Assembly (NCBI GenBank): GCA_041936745.1
Contig: JBHGWS010000030.1
Coordinates: forward strand, 1-17,393
DNA: 17,393 bases
From: Darwinibacter acetoxidans_A
GTDB lineage: Bacteria; Bacillota; Limnochordia; Darwinibacteriales; Darwinibacteriaceae
Direction: 5' to 3'
Shown here: piece by piece, positions 6,756 to 13,198 of the stretch
Layout of the letters: each line of letters begins with the position of its first letter
How positions within the stretch are numbered: the stretch's first letter is position 1
Position numbers and translations under genes: made by a program
Notes under the pieces: generated by a model
What the model was told of the DNA's origin: nothing
What the model saw: only the letters and a program-made list of their open reading frames with translations
Databases searched by the model: none

Positions 6756-7151
6756 ATGACTCAGACCGCGGAGACAGAAAAGAAGAAGTGCCCCTTTTGC
6801 GGTGCGATTAACCTGCGGGCCGCCATCCGCTGCACAAGCTGTGAGAAGGATTTAACTGCGCCTTCCCTCAGCGGCTCGTGGGGAAAGACAGCGAAATCTG
6901 AGGCGGCCAAACTGCCGGTTAAACTGCTGGCGGCGGCCTGGCTGTCTGTACTTCTCACTCCTTTTTTAATTCGGTCCGTGTTTTGGTATGTGGTGCATTG
7001 GGCTTCCTTAGCTTTGGGCATTGCTTTAGTGCGGCAGAATAATAGGGTGGCGAAAATCAACGGTTGGCTTGTAATCGGCGCCTTCGCTCTTTTTTTCATC
7101 CTCACCGTAATTGTTGCTCCCATCATGGTCAGCCGGGGGGCGGCGGGCTGA
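6756..7151 (+). CDS. Zinc-ribbon membrane protein of unknown function
   Basis: A 131-residue protein. The N-terminus has a four-cysteine zinc ribbon, KCPFCGAINLRAAIRCTSCE (Cys12, Cys15, Cys26, Cys29). A polar linker follows, and then about three hydrophobic segments (roughly residues 55-75, 78-95, 103-125). Many Bacillota have small proteins of this layout, with the ribbon in the cytoplasm and a membrane anchor; no activity is assigned. Start ATG 6756 follows GGGAGGGG. It lies 74 nt after the EamA stop on the same strand, so it may share that transcript. Its stop is 6 nt from the convergent methyltransferase stop. Confidence 0.75.
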   Translation: MTQTAETEKKKCPFCGAINLRAAIRCTSCEKDLTAPSLSGSWGKTAKSEAAKLPVKLLAAAWLSVLLTPFLIRSVFWYVVHWASLALGIALVRQNNRVAKINGWLVIGAFALFFILTVIVAPIMVSRGAAG

Positions 7152-7157
7152 TCTTAC

Positions 7158-7949
7158 TCAGGCCGGTTTTTGTGCTAAAACCAAGATCCACCTGTGAAGA
7201 AAGTGGAGGGCGCCTTCTTTTTTAAAAGGCCGCATTCCTGTTTCCTCACCGTTTTTAAGTTCTGCTTCGAAAGCTCTAAAGATCGCTTCCCGGGCGTTTT
7301 TTGGAGCTTTGGTCAAATTGAGCCAATCCTCAGTCACCATTTCTACATCTCGGTTTAGGACTTTGACGGGCTGCAGCCCGTGGTTTTGAAACAGGCTTAT
7401 AAATTCTTTTTCGGTCAAAGCATAGATATGAGAGTCATCTCTTAAGGTTTCCAATTCGTTGTAGCGGGCCGCTGTCTTTGCGTCCGCCGGCGAAATTAAA
7501 TCCATAACAACTAAAAAGCCGCCCTTTTTGGTAACGCGCACCATTTCCAAAAAGGGCGTTTTATAATCGTAAAAGTGGTGGAAAGCCAAGCGGCAGGTCA
7601 CTAAATCAAATTTTTGATCAGGGTAGGGCAGCGCTTCGGCTAAACCCCGCTCAAAAATTACATTTTCCAGCCCCGCCTCCTCGGCTAACTTTTCCCCGGC
7701 GGCCAGCATAGAGGCGGTGGCATCCAAAGCATAAACTTTATGGACGGCTCCGGCCAGCTCCCTTGCTAAGATACCGGTGCCCGCGGCCACATCTAAAACC
7801 ACCATATCTTTATTCAAAGGTATGTTTTCGAGGGCCCACGTTAAATATTCTTTGTTAGAGAGAGAATAGCCTTTTTGATCAAAGCGCTGTGCCTGCGAAG
7901 TGAACTGGCTGATAATCTTCTCTTGGTGTTTTTTGCGTGAATTTGTCAT
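7158..7949 (-). CDS. Class I SAM-dependent methyltransferase (Methyltransf_11/UbiE-like)
   Basis: A 263-residue cytoplasmic enzyme. Motif I VLDVAAGTGI (residues 51-60), the acidic loop ALDATASML (74-82), the FDLVTCRLAFHHF region (115-126) and post-motif VTKKGGFLVVMD (139-150) give a standard SAM-binding Rossmann fold resembling ubiquinone/menaquinone or small-molecule methyltransferases. The start is set at ATG 7949 because AGGAGG lies six nt upstream. An in-frame ATG at 7967 would add MVRRFT and has no ribosome site of its own. The gene begins 18 nt after the stop of the lone LysO C-half gene, so the two are probably co-transcribed. Substrate unknown. Confidence 0.85.
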   Translation of the reverse strand: MTNSRKKHQEKIISQFTSQAQRFDQKGYSLSNKEYLTWALENIPLNKDMVVLDVAAGTGILARELAGAVHKVYALDATASMLAAGEKLAEEAGLENVIFERGLAEALPYPDQKFDLVTCRLAFHHFYDYKTPFLEMVRVTKKGGFLVVMDLISPADAKTAARYNELETLRDDSHIYALTEKEFISLFQNHGLQPVKVLNRDVEMVTEDWLNLTKAPKNAREAIFRAFEAELKNGEETGMRPFKKEGALHFLHRWILVLAQKPA

Positions 7950-7967
7950 GGTAAACCTCCTAACCAT

Positions 7968-8567
7968 TTATCTCAGCAGCAGCCGGCAGAGCAGGGGCAG
8001 TAAAAGAGGGATGGCCGAGCTTAAAACTGTGCCGGAAAAAAGAGCAGCCAAAGTGGTCTCCGGATCAGTCGCTTTAGAAATGACGGGTAAGGTCACATCC
8101 ATGGCCGTGGCCCCGCCCGGCGCCACGGCGGGCAGATAACCGAGTTTTCTTGCTACGAAGGGAGTTAAAATCAGGGCCAAGACTTCCCTGAACACATTAG
8201 TCAAAAGAGCCAAGGCCCCTAAGGTAAGATCATAAGGAGCAATGATTACCGCCGCAAGGGAATACCAGCCAAAGCCGGCACCGACTAAAGCGCCGCTTAG
8301 GGGTTTCAAATTCAAGAAGGGGCTGATTGCGGCCGCGGCTGCAACGGAGCCGAAAGCGATTAAAAACGGCAGTGCCCAAGCTATGGCCGGCAGCCTTTTA
8401 ACGCTCTGCCTCATGCTGCCGCTTTGGGCCAGCGTAAAGCCGATCACAAAAAGCAGCAGTGCTAAGGCGCTGTTTATCAGGCCTGCTCCAAAGATGTTTT
8501 CCAGTGCGGGGTTTACATAACCGGCGGTTAGGCCCGCGGCTAAGCTGATTAAGATTAAGAGCGTCAT
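7968..8567 (-). CDS. LysO-family exporter, lone C-terminal half (paralogue 2)
   Basis: A 199-residue membrane protein matching the C-terminal two thirds of E. coli LysO (YbjE), the lysine/thialysine exporter of about 300 residues. Seen: GFGWYSL (98-104), NVFREVLAL (124-132) and APGGATAMDVTLP (149-161). Glu128 and Asp157 align with the intramembrane acidic pair Glu233/Asp261 of E. coli LysO, so the key residues are present. The N-terminal half (about 100 residues) is not encoded next to it: upstream is a 121-nt divergent region and downstream a methyltransferase. Start ATG 8567 follows GAAGGGAA. It may pair with the N-half encoded at 10291-10596 or act alone. Export of lysine itself is inferred. 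Confidence 0.82.
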   Translation of the reverse strand: MTLLILISLAAGLTAGYVNPALENIFGAGLINSALALLLFVIGFTLAQSGSMRQSVKRLPAIAWALPFLIAFGSVAAAAAISPFLNLKPLSGALVGAGFGWYSLAAVIIAPYDLTLGALALLTNVFREVLALILTPFVARKLGYLPAVAPGGATAMDVTLPVISKATDPETTLAALFSGTVLSSAIPLLLPLLCRLLLR

Positions 8568-8611
8568 TTAATTCCCTTCTTTTCTGCTTTCATTTCAAAT
8601 AGTGTTTCTTG

Positions 8612-8638
8612 TTTTCAAGCTCTCTTCCTGCTTGAAAA
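8612..8638 (-). promoter_or_regulatory. Hairpin/inverted repeat upstream of the lone lysO C-half
   Basis: TTTTCAAGC (8612-8620) and GCTTGAAAA (8630-8638) form a perfect 9-bp stem with a 9-nt loop, 44 nt before the lysO start codon at 8567. It is also 50 nt before the ankyrin start on the other strand. No U-run follows on either strand, so it is not a normal terminator. On the lysO strand the loop is purine-rich (AGGAAGAGA). Operator or leader hairpin; function unknown. Confidence 0.45.
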
Positions 8639-8688
8639 AGGAATGAGGCCGCCAACCTTGAAGATTTTGATTGAAGGAAGTGGGAAAA

Positions 8689-9681
8689 ATGGAGCAAAAA
8701 CAAATAGAGGTTCTAAAAAAGTGGTTAAAAGTTACCCCCGAGGTGGATGTGAGAGACGAAGACGGCTGGACGTTTTTGATGCTTTTGGTGACGCAAAATC
8801 CCCGCCCCCGTTTGGTGGAAACCCTTCTGGACGCGGGTGCTAACGTTAATGCGGAGAACAAAGACGGCCTAACGCCTCTAATGTCAGCTGCCGGTCTTGC
8901 TGAAAAAGAAGAAATCATTGAAATCCTTTTAAAAGCCGGTGCAGAAGTTAATGCGGTTAATAATGAGGGCCTGACGCCTTTGATGTACGCCGCCGCTTAT
9001 AACGAAAATGCCGCGGTAACGAGGCTTCTTTTAGAGGCGGGCGCCTCAGTTAATGCTGCAAATGCGGCAGGGGGCACACCGCTTCATTTTGCCGCGGCGA
9101 ATAACAAAAATCATGAAGTCTGCCGGCTTCTTTTAAAAAGCGGTGCCAATCTTGAAGCGGTTGACTCTGATGGCTTAACGGCACTGGCCCAGGCCGCCGG
9201 CGGCAGTAAAAACCATTTGGTTTTAGAGGTGCTTTTGGCGGCGGGCGCTGAAATCAACGGTGCGCCGGGCGAGGGTGTTTTAGCCCCCATAATGCATGCG
9301 GCGGGCTCAAACAAAGATCCCAAAGTACTGGCAGCTTTAATTAAAGCGGGAGCTGACGTTAACTTACAGGATGAACTAGGGGCGCGCACACCCTTAATGT
9401 TTGCCGCCGGCCATAACACAAACCCAAAAGTTTTGGAACTTCTTTTAAAAGAAGGGGCCGTAATTGATGCTGCGGAAACCGTAGGTGGGCGCACGCCTTT
9501 AATGTTAGCCGCCGCCTACAATGAAAACCCTGCGGTCATTACTCTGCTCTTAGAGCAGGGCGCCGACGGCAGCCTCCGCTCTCGGGCGGGTAAAACCGCC
9601 TACGCTTATGCGCGGGGCAACCGCTTTATTCAAAACAGCCCGGTTTTGGGCGCCTTGCGAAAGGCCCAATTTAAAGCTTGA
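8689..9681 (+). CDS. Ankyrin-repeat protein
   Basis: A 330-residue protein, probably cytoplasmic (no signal peptide or membrane segment). It consists almost entirely of ankyrin repeats: eight recognisable units from about residue 25 to 298 and a degenerate capping unit at the end. The unit is about 34-36 residues, DGLTPLMxAAxxNENPxVxxLLLEAGAxVNA, slightly longer than the canonical 33 because of the NENP/NKNP/NTNP turn between the helices. No enzymatic domain is attached, so a protein-binding role is likely. Start ATG 8689 follows GGAAGTGGG; a TTG at 8671 in frame is less likely. It is transcribed divergently from one lysO locus and converges on the other, with only 1 nt between the stop codons. 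Confidence 0.92.
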   Translation: MEQKQIEVLKKWLKVTPEVDVRDEDGWTFLMLLVTQNPRPRLVETLLDAGANVNAENKDGLTPLMSAAGLAEKEEIIEILLKAGAEVNAVNNEGLTPLMYAAAYNENAAVTRLLLEAGASVNAANAAGGTPLHFAAANNKNHEVCRLLLKSGANLEAVDSDGLTALAQAAGGSKNHLVLEVLLAAGAEINGAPGEGVLAPIMHAAGSNKDPKVLAALIKAGADVNLQDELGARTPLMFAAGHNTNPKVLELLLKEGAVIDAAETVGGRTPLMLAAAYNENPAVITLLLEQGADGSLRSRAGKTAYAYARGNRFIQNSPVLGALRKAQFKA

Positions 9682-9682
9682 G

Positions 9683-10294
9683 CTAAGCGAGGAATTTAAT
9701 TAACTGGATGAGCAGCGGAACTAAAAAAGGCACCATGGCGCTGACTAAAGAGCCGGAATAGATGGCGATCAGTGTTGTCTGCCCATCGGTGCTGCGTGAG
9801 ATCATAGGTAAGGTTACGTTTAAAGAAGTGGCGCCACCCGGTGCCACGGCCGGTATAAAACCGAATCTTTTAGCGACAAAAGGGATCACCAAAATGGCTA
9901 AGACTTCCCGGAAGACGTTAGTTAAAAGGGTTAAGGTCCCGATCTTCAAATCATAAGTCTGGGAGACGACAACTGCCGAAAGCGAATACCAGCCGAAACC
10001 GGAACTGGCCAAGATGCCATCACCGACGGAAAGCTTTAAAATGGGGCTCAATAAGCCGGCAAAAAGGAGGCTGCCCAAAGCGGTGAGGAAAGGGACTGCC
10101 AAGACGATTTTTGGCAGGCCTTTAACCTGCTCCTTTAATTCGCCGCCTTTGGCAAAGTCAAAGCCCACTGTGAATAAAAGCAGGCCTAAGGCACTCTGTG
10201 TAATCAAAGGCACGTAAGGTGATTTGCTGATAATCAGATCCCCGTAACCCCAAAGTGTCCCGGCCAGGAAACTTGCTAAAATTAGAATTGTCAT
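9683..10294 (-). CDS. LysO-family exporter, C-terminal half (paralogue 1)
   Basis: A 203-residue membrane protein homologous to the C-terminal two thirds of E. coli LysO. Seen: SGFGWYSLS (98-106), NVFREVLAI (126-134) and APGGATSLNVTLP (151-163). It overlaps the N-half gene by 4 nt (ATGA) and has its own ribosome site, GAAGGG, within that gene. Together the halves total 304 residues, the size of single-chain LysO. Oddity: Glu130 aligns with E. coli Glu233, but the position of Asp261 is Asn159 (codon AAC on the minus strand, 9820-9818). The lone paralogue at 7968-8567 keeps Asp. This could alter substrate or ion coupling. Confidence 0.85.
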   Translation of the reverse strand: MTILILASFLAGTLWGYGDLIISKSPYVPLITQSALGLLLFTVGFDFAKGGELKEQVKGLPKIVLAVPFLTALGSLLFAGLLSPILKLSVGDGILASSGFGWYSLSAVVVSQTYDLKIGTLTLLTNVFREVLAILVIPFVAKRFGFIPAVAPGGATSLNVTLPMISRSTDGQTTLIAIYSGSLVSAMVPFLVPLLIQLIKFLA

Positions 10295-10596
10295 CTGCTT
10301 AAATCCCTTCGATGTCTGCCGACAGAGGCCTTTTTGGCAGTCAGTTTAAGCGCGGCCCAAACTAAGAGAGTACTGCCGGCGATAATGGCAACAGCCAAAA
10401 TGAAGGCCTTAAAACCCAATGTGGGCAGAGCGGCAATAATCTCCCGGTTGCTGCCCATGGAAACACCCATGGAAAAAAGCAGCAGGCAGAGGGCCGCTGT
10501 ACCGATTGTTTTCATTTTATCTTCTAAAAATGAAGGCAGCAGTTTAAAACGGGCCGCCGCAAAACCCAAAACTAAAGCACCAAAAAGTAATAGCAC
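10291..10596 (-). CDS. LysO-family exporter, N-terminal half
   Basis: A 101-residue membrane protein with about three hydrophobic segments, starting MLLLFGALVLGFAAARF and containing LCLLLFSMGVSMGSN, which matches the N-terminal part of E. coli LysO. It ends in a basic tail (KKASVGRHRRDLSR). Start is GTG 10596, seven nt after AGAGGG on the minus strand. It overlaps the C-half gene by 4 nt, so translation is likely coupled. This is a genuine gene split rather than a frameshift, because both halves have their own start and ribosome site. It is the only N-half in the window. Confidence 0.8.
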   Translation of the reverse strand: MLLLFGALVLGFAAARFKLLPSFLEDKMKTIGTAALCLLLFSMGVSMGSNREIIAALPTLGFKAFILAVAIIAGSTLLVWAALKLTAKKASVGRHRRDLSR

Positions 10597-10644
10597 GATT
10601 TATCCCTCTTTCCCGGGTCTGCAATTAACTTACTCATTCTACCT

Positions 10645-10671
10645 CGGCTGAAGCTATCCTCTTTTCAGCCG
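10645..10671 (-). promoter_or_regulatory. Hairpin/inverted repeat upstream of the split lysO operon
   Basis: CGGCTGAA (10645-10652) and TTCAGCCG (10664-10671) form a perfect 8-bp stem with an 11-nt loop, 48 nt before the GTG at 10596. On the lysO strand the loop is purine-rich (AAGAGGATAGC) and no U-run follows. Stem size and spacing resemble the hairpin before the other lysO locus (8612-8638), although the stem sequences differ. No lysine riboswitch core was recognised. Confidence 0.45.
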
Positions 10672-10764
10672 CGGGAAAAACAGCGGTTGGGCCTTTAAAA
10701 ACAAAGGAAACAGAGGCGGCCTTGCAGAAATGTAAAAAAGAAAACAAATTGAGGAGGTATATTT

Positions 10765-11433
10765 GTGAAAGGGCCGTTTGCAGGTACATATTCTATCGTC
10801 GCCTACGATCCAAAGACAAAAGAATGGGGCATTGCCGTTGAATCAAAGTTTGTTGCCATCGGGGCCGTTACCCCTTGGGCGAAAGCTAATGTGGGGGCCA
10901 TTGCCACTCAATCTTACATTAACACTACTTACGGGCCCAGAGGCTTGGAGCTTTTGGCTCAGGGTAAGTCAGCACAGGAGACGCTGGACATTTTGATTGC
11001 GGGAGATGAAGGCCGGGCCCTCCGCCAAGTCGGCATAGTGGATGCTAAAGGCGGTTCGGCTAATTACACCGGGGAGAAGTGCATGGAGTGGGCCGGCAGC
11101 CGCAAGGGCGAAAACTACACGATCCAAGGCAATATTTTAGTCAGTCAAGGGACAGTTGATGCCATGGAAGAGGCGTTTTTAGAAACGGAAGGTGATTTAG
11201 CCCACCGCCTCTTAGAATCTCTCACAGCAGGCCAAAAGGCAGGCGGCGATTCCCGCGGCAAACAATCCGCGGCACTTTTGGTCGTGCAGGAAGGGGGCGG
11301 CTACCGCGGCTTCAATGACATCAAAATCGATCTCAGGGTGGACGAGCATAAAAAGCCAATAACGGAGTTAAGGCGCATCTATGGGATCTACAAAGACTTT
11401 TTAGCGGCCAGGCGGACGGATATAAAAAGTTAG
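10765..11433 (+). CDS. DUF1028 (PF06267) family protein, Ntn-hydrolase-like
   Basis: A 222-residue protein with the full DUF1028 pattern: GTYSIVAYDPKTKEWGIAVE (7-26), KFVAIGAVTPWAKANVGAIATQ (28-49), INTTYGPRGLELL, then QVGIVDAKGGSANYTGEKC and IQGNILVSQGTVDAM. This family has an N-terminal-nucleophile hydrolase-like fold, but no activity is established. Thr8 at the start of the first conserved strand is a possible nucleophile if the leader were trimmed; that is inference. No signal peptide. Start GTG 10765 sits seven nt after GAGGAGG. It is divergent from the split lysO operon (168 nt apart) and stands alone, 113 nt before the exported protein gene. Confidence 0.9.
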   Translation: MKGPFAGTYSIVAYDPKTKEWGIAVESKFVAIGAVTPWAKANVGAIATQSYINTTYGPRGLELLAQGKSAQETLDILIAGDEGRALRQVGIVDAKGGSANYTGEKCMEWAGSRKGENYTIQGNILVSQGTVDAMEEAFLETEGDLAHRLLESLTAGQKAGGDSRGKQSAALLVVQEGGGYRGFNDIKIDLRVDEHKKPITELRRIYGIYKDFLAARRTDIKS

Positions 11434-11546
11434 CCGGCCAAGCTGTATGAACTAGGCTGAGCGGTACTCAAACACAGCTAAATTTCCACTAAAGCTTAAA
11501 GCATTTTGTGGTTTTCTCTGCATTGAAAAACCCAAGGAGGGTGGAA
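11434..11546. other. Intergenic stretch between the DUF1028 and exported-protein genes
   Basis: A weak nested hairpin is possible (GCTGT at 11442-11446 with ACAGC near 11475-11479, enclosing TGAG/CTCA), followed only by TAAATTT. I could not identify a convincing promoter or terminator. The region ends in the strong ribosome site AAGGAGGG of the next gene. Confidence 0.25.
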
Positions 11547-13028
11547 ATGAAAAGATTAAGTTTGACTTTAGCTTTAAGCCTGATTTTTGTCTTGGCTGGG
11601 GCAGGCCTTTCAACGGCGTGGTATCTTTCGCCCCAGGCTTTGCTGGACCTGGCGGAAGTGAGCATGGAGCACGAGCTGCACAGAATCCATTCCGGCTCGC
11701 CTCTGCTTCCCGCAAGCATTCACAGGTTTTTGGATCTAAGGGAAGAGTGGATCAAGAGTGCGGAGTACCTGTTTTGTGAAAGCACGATAGGGCCGCCGCA
11801 CATTGCTGCAATTTATACCTTTTATGGCCAGGATGGTGACGAAGCCAGCATTTATCTCTACAGCTTTCATGGCGGCCGCTGGGAATACGAAGAGGTCTGC
11901 TGGCTGGTAAGCTCGGATCAGTACCGGGGAACCCCGTTTGGCGTGGGGTTTATAAACCTGTGGGATGGTTTTTACCCGCAATTGGTTGTGGAATGGACCA
12001 CCAATGCGGGCGCAGGCGTTTATTGGGACAGCATTGAAATTCTTGCGGTTGAGGGCTGGAACTTTCGGACCATTTGGGAGATAGACAGTACAGATGTTTC
12101 AGTTAATGCTCACGCGCATCTGAAGTTCACTGATATCTACCTCTTTCCTTCGGCTAAAAACCCCATGATTGTGACTGCCCAGGAAAGGCTTACCATCCCG
12201 CGGGAGAGCGTGTTTACGCTCGATTACCGAGAAGAGCGCCATTTGAGTTACACGATTGAACGCTGGATACCCGAAGTGAGGGAATTTGCAACCGGCGAAG
12301 GAATCTGCCTGCGCGGGGAAGGGGCGGGAGAAGAAGTTTGGTATGTGCCCAAGCTTGGCGTAGTGTCTAAGGAAAGCGGGGAAATATTACCTGTTCCTTC
12401 TGCGGATGTACTGTGGGTACCGTTCAGCTTTTCCAGGCCTTTGGGTCCGCTGCGAAAGGAGATAGTGAGGGGGTGCTTTTCGGTCTATGATTTTTCGGCA
12501 GGGCGGTTTAGGTTCGAATCAGAGGAGCAGAAAGATCGGGTGGAAATTACCCACAACCGGTTTGTAAAAACGCTGGATGAAGAAGGGCCAATTGAGCTTG
12601 ACAGGCACCCCTTTTCAATCGTCGTCCGCTGCAGGCAGGCCAAAGACTTTATCCTGGGAGCCTTTTTGGCTGACGAAACAGCGGTGGGCAAACCGGGGCA
12701 GTTTAAGATGGCGGGGGCAGCAGTTGAGGAAATCTACAATCCTCATCCCAATACCCTAATCTTAGGGGATTCCTTGGACAACATCAAATTTCAAACCATG
12801 ACACCTTTTGGGGGTTTTCCCTTTGATCGGGAATATTGGACCTTTGACAACGAAAACGTGGGCGAATGGTATATAGAAAAAGTAATGCTGCCGGGTGCAG
12901 ATCACCCTATCCGCATAACTGAGTTTGACGGCGGGTTAATCCACTTTGTTTATGCCTTCGAAGACCGGGCAGGCGAGCGGGAGTGGGGTTTTTTCACGCT
13001 GGATTTGAGCAAGGCTCTTTTCGATTAA
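11547..13028 (+). CDS. Exported protein of unknown function (493 residues)
   Basis: I do not recognise a family. The N-terminus is a clear Sec signal peptide: MKRLSLTLALSLIFVLAGAG, then LSTA with probable cleavage before WYLSPQALLD. There is no lipobox cysteine and no later membrane anchor, so the product is probably extracytoplasmic. The mature part is rich in Trp, Tyr and Phe, beta-strand-like, and holds five cysteines. Stretches such as YTFYGQDGDEASIYLYSFHGG and WDSIEILAVEGW loosely resemble beta-propeller/FG-GAP-like readouts of bacterial surface proteins, but no repeat is regular enough to claim. Start ATG 11547 is chosen for AAGGAGGG five nt ahead and the signal peptide; the in-frame GTG at 11508 would bury both. 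A terminator follows. Confidence 0.72.
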   Translation: MKRLSLTLALSLIFVLAGAGLSTAWYLSPQALLDLAEVSMEHELHRIHSGSPLLPASIHRFLDLREEWIKSAEYLFCESTIGPPHIAAIYTFYGQDGDEASIYLYSFHGGRWEYEEVCWLVSSDQYRGTPFGVGFINLWDGFYPQLVVEWTTNAGAGVYWDSIEILAVEGWNFRTIWEIDSTDVSVNAHAHLKFTDIYLFPSAKNPMIVTAQERLTIPRESVFTLDYREERHLSYTIERWIPEVREFATGEGICLRGEGAGEEVWYVPKLGVVSKESGEILPVPSADVLWVPFSFSRPLGPLRKEIVRGCFSVYDFSAGRFRFESEEQKDRVEITHNRFVKTLDEEGPIELDRHPFSIVVRCRQAKDFILGAFLADETAVGKPGQFKMAGAAVEEIYNPHPNTLILGDSLDNIKFQTMTPFGGFPFDREYWTFDNENVGEWYIEKVMLPGADHPIRITEFDGGLIHFVYAFEDRAGEREWGFFTLDLSKALFD

Positions 13029-13055
13029 AAGCCATGGAGAGAAATTATTTAAGTG

Positions 13056-13090
13056 AAGGCGGCCCGATACTGCCGCCTTTCTTAGTTTTC
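13056..13090 (+). terminator. Intrinsic terminator after the exported-protein gene
   Basis: AAGGCGGC (13056-13063) pairs perfectly with GCCGCCTT (13072-13079) around an 8-nt loop, followed by the T-rich tail TCTTAGTTTTC. It lies 27 nt after the stop codon and separates the exported protein from sbcCD. Confidence 0.75.
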
Positions 13091-13198
13091 TGCGGCTGTT
13101 TGGGAAGCTGTGGGCTTTACTGCAGCCATCGTGCAGGTGTTTTTTAGGGCCGCGGCGAACACTTGTGTTAGGAAAAGTTAAGCTGAAAGGGTGAAGCT

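Noticed and set aside
7165..7182. GGTTTT/AAAACC hairpin between the zinc-ribbon and methyltransferase genes as a bidirectional terminator
   Set aside because: It lies inside the methyltransferase coding end, is only 6 bp and mostly A-T, with no proper U-run after it.
9683..10596. Split lysO as a frameshifted pseudogene
   Set aside because: Each half has its own start and Shine-Dalgarno, the genes overlap by a standard ATGA, and the paralogue at 7968-8567 starts at the same boundary.
10597..10764. Lysine riboswitch before the split lysO operon
   Set aside because: The leader is too short and lacks the conserved multi-stem core; only a simple hairpin is present.
13120..13146. Second terminator (CTGCA/TGCAG followed by GTGTTTTTT) before sbcD
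   Set aside because: The stem is only 5 bp and a stronger terminator lies 40 nt upstream; not solid enough to annotate.
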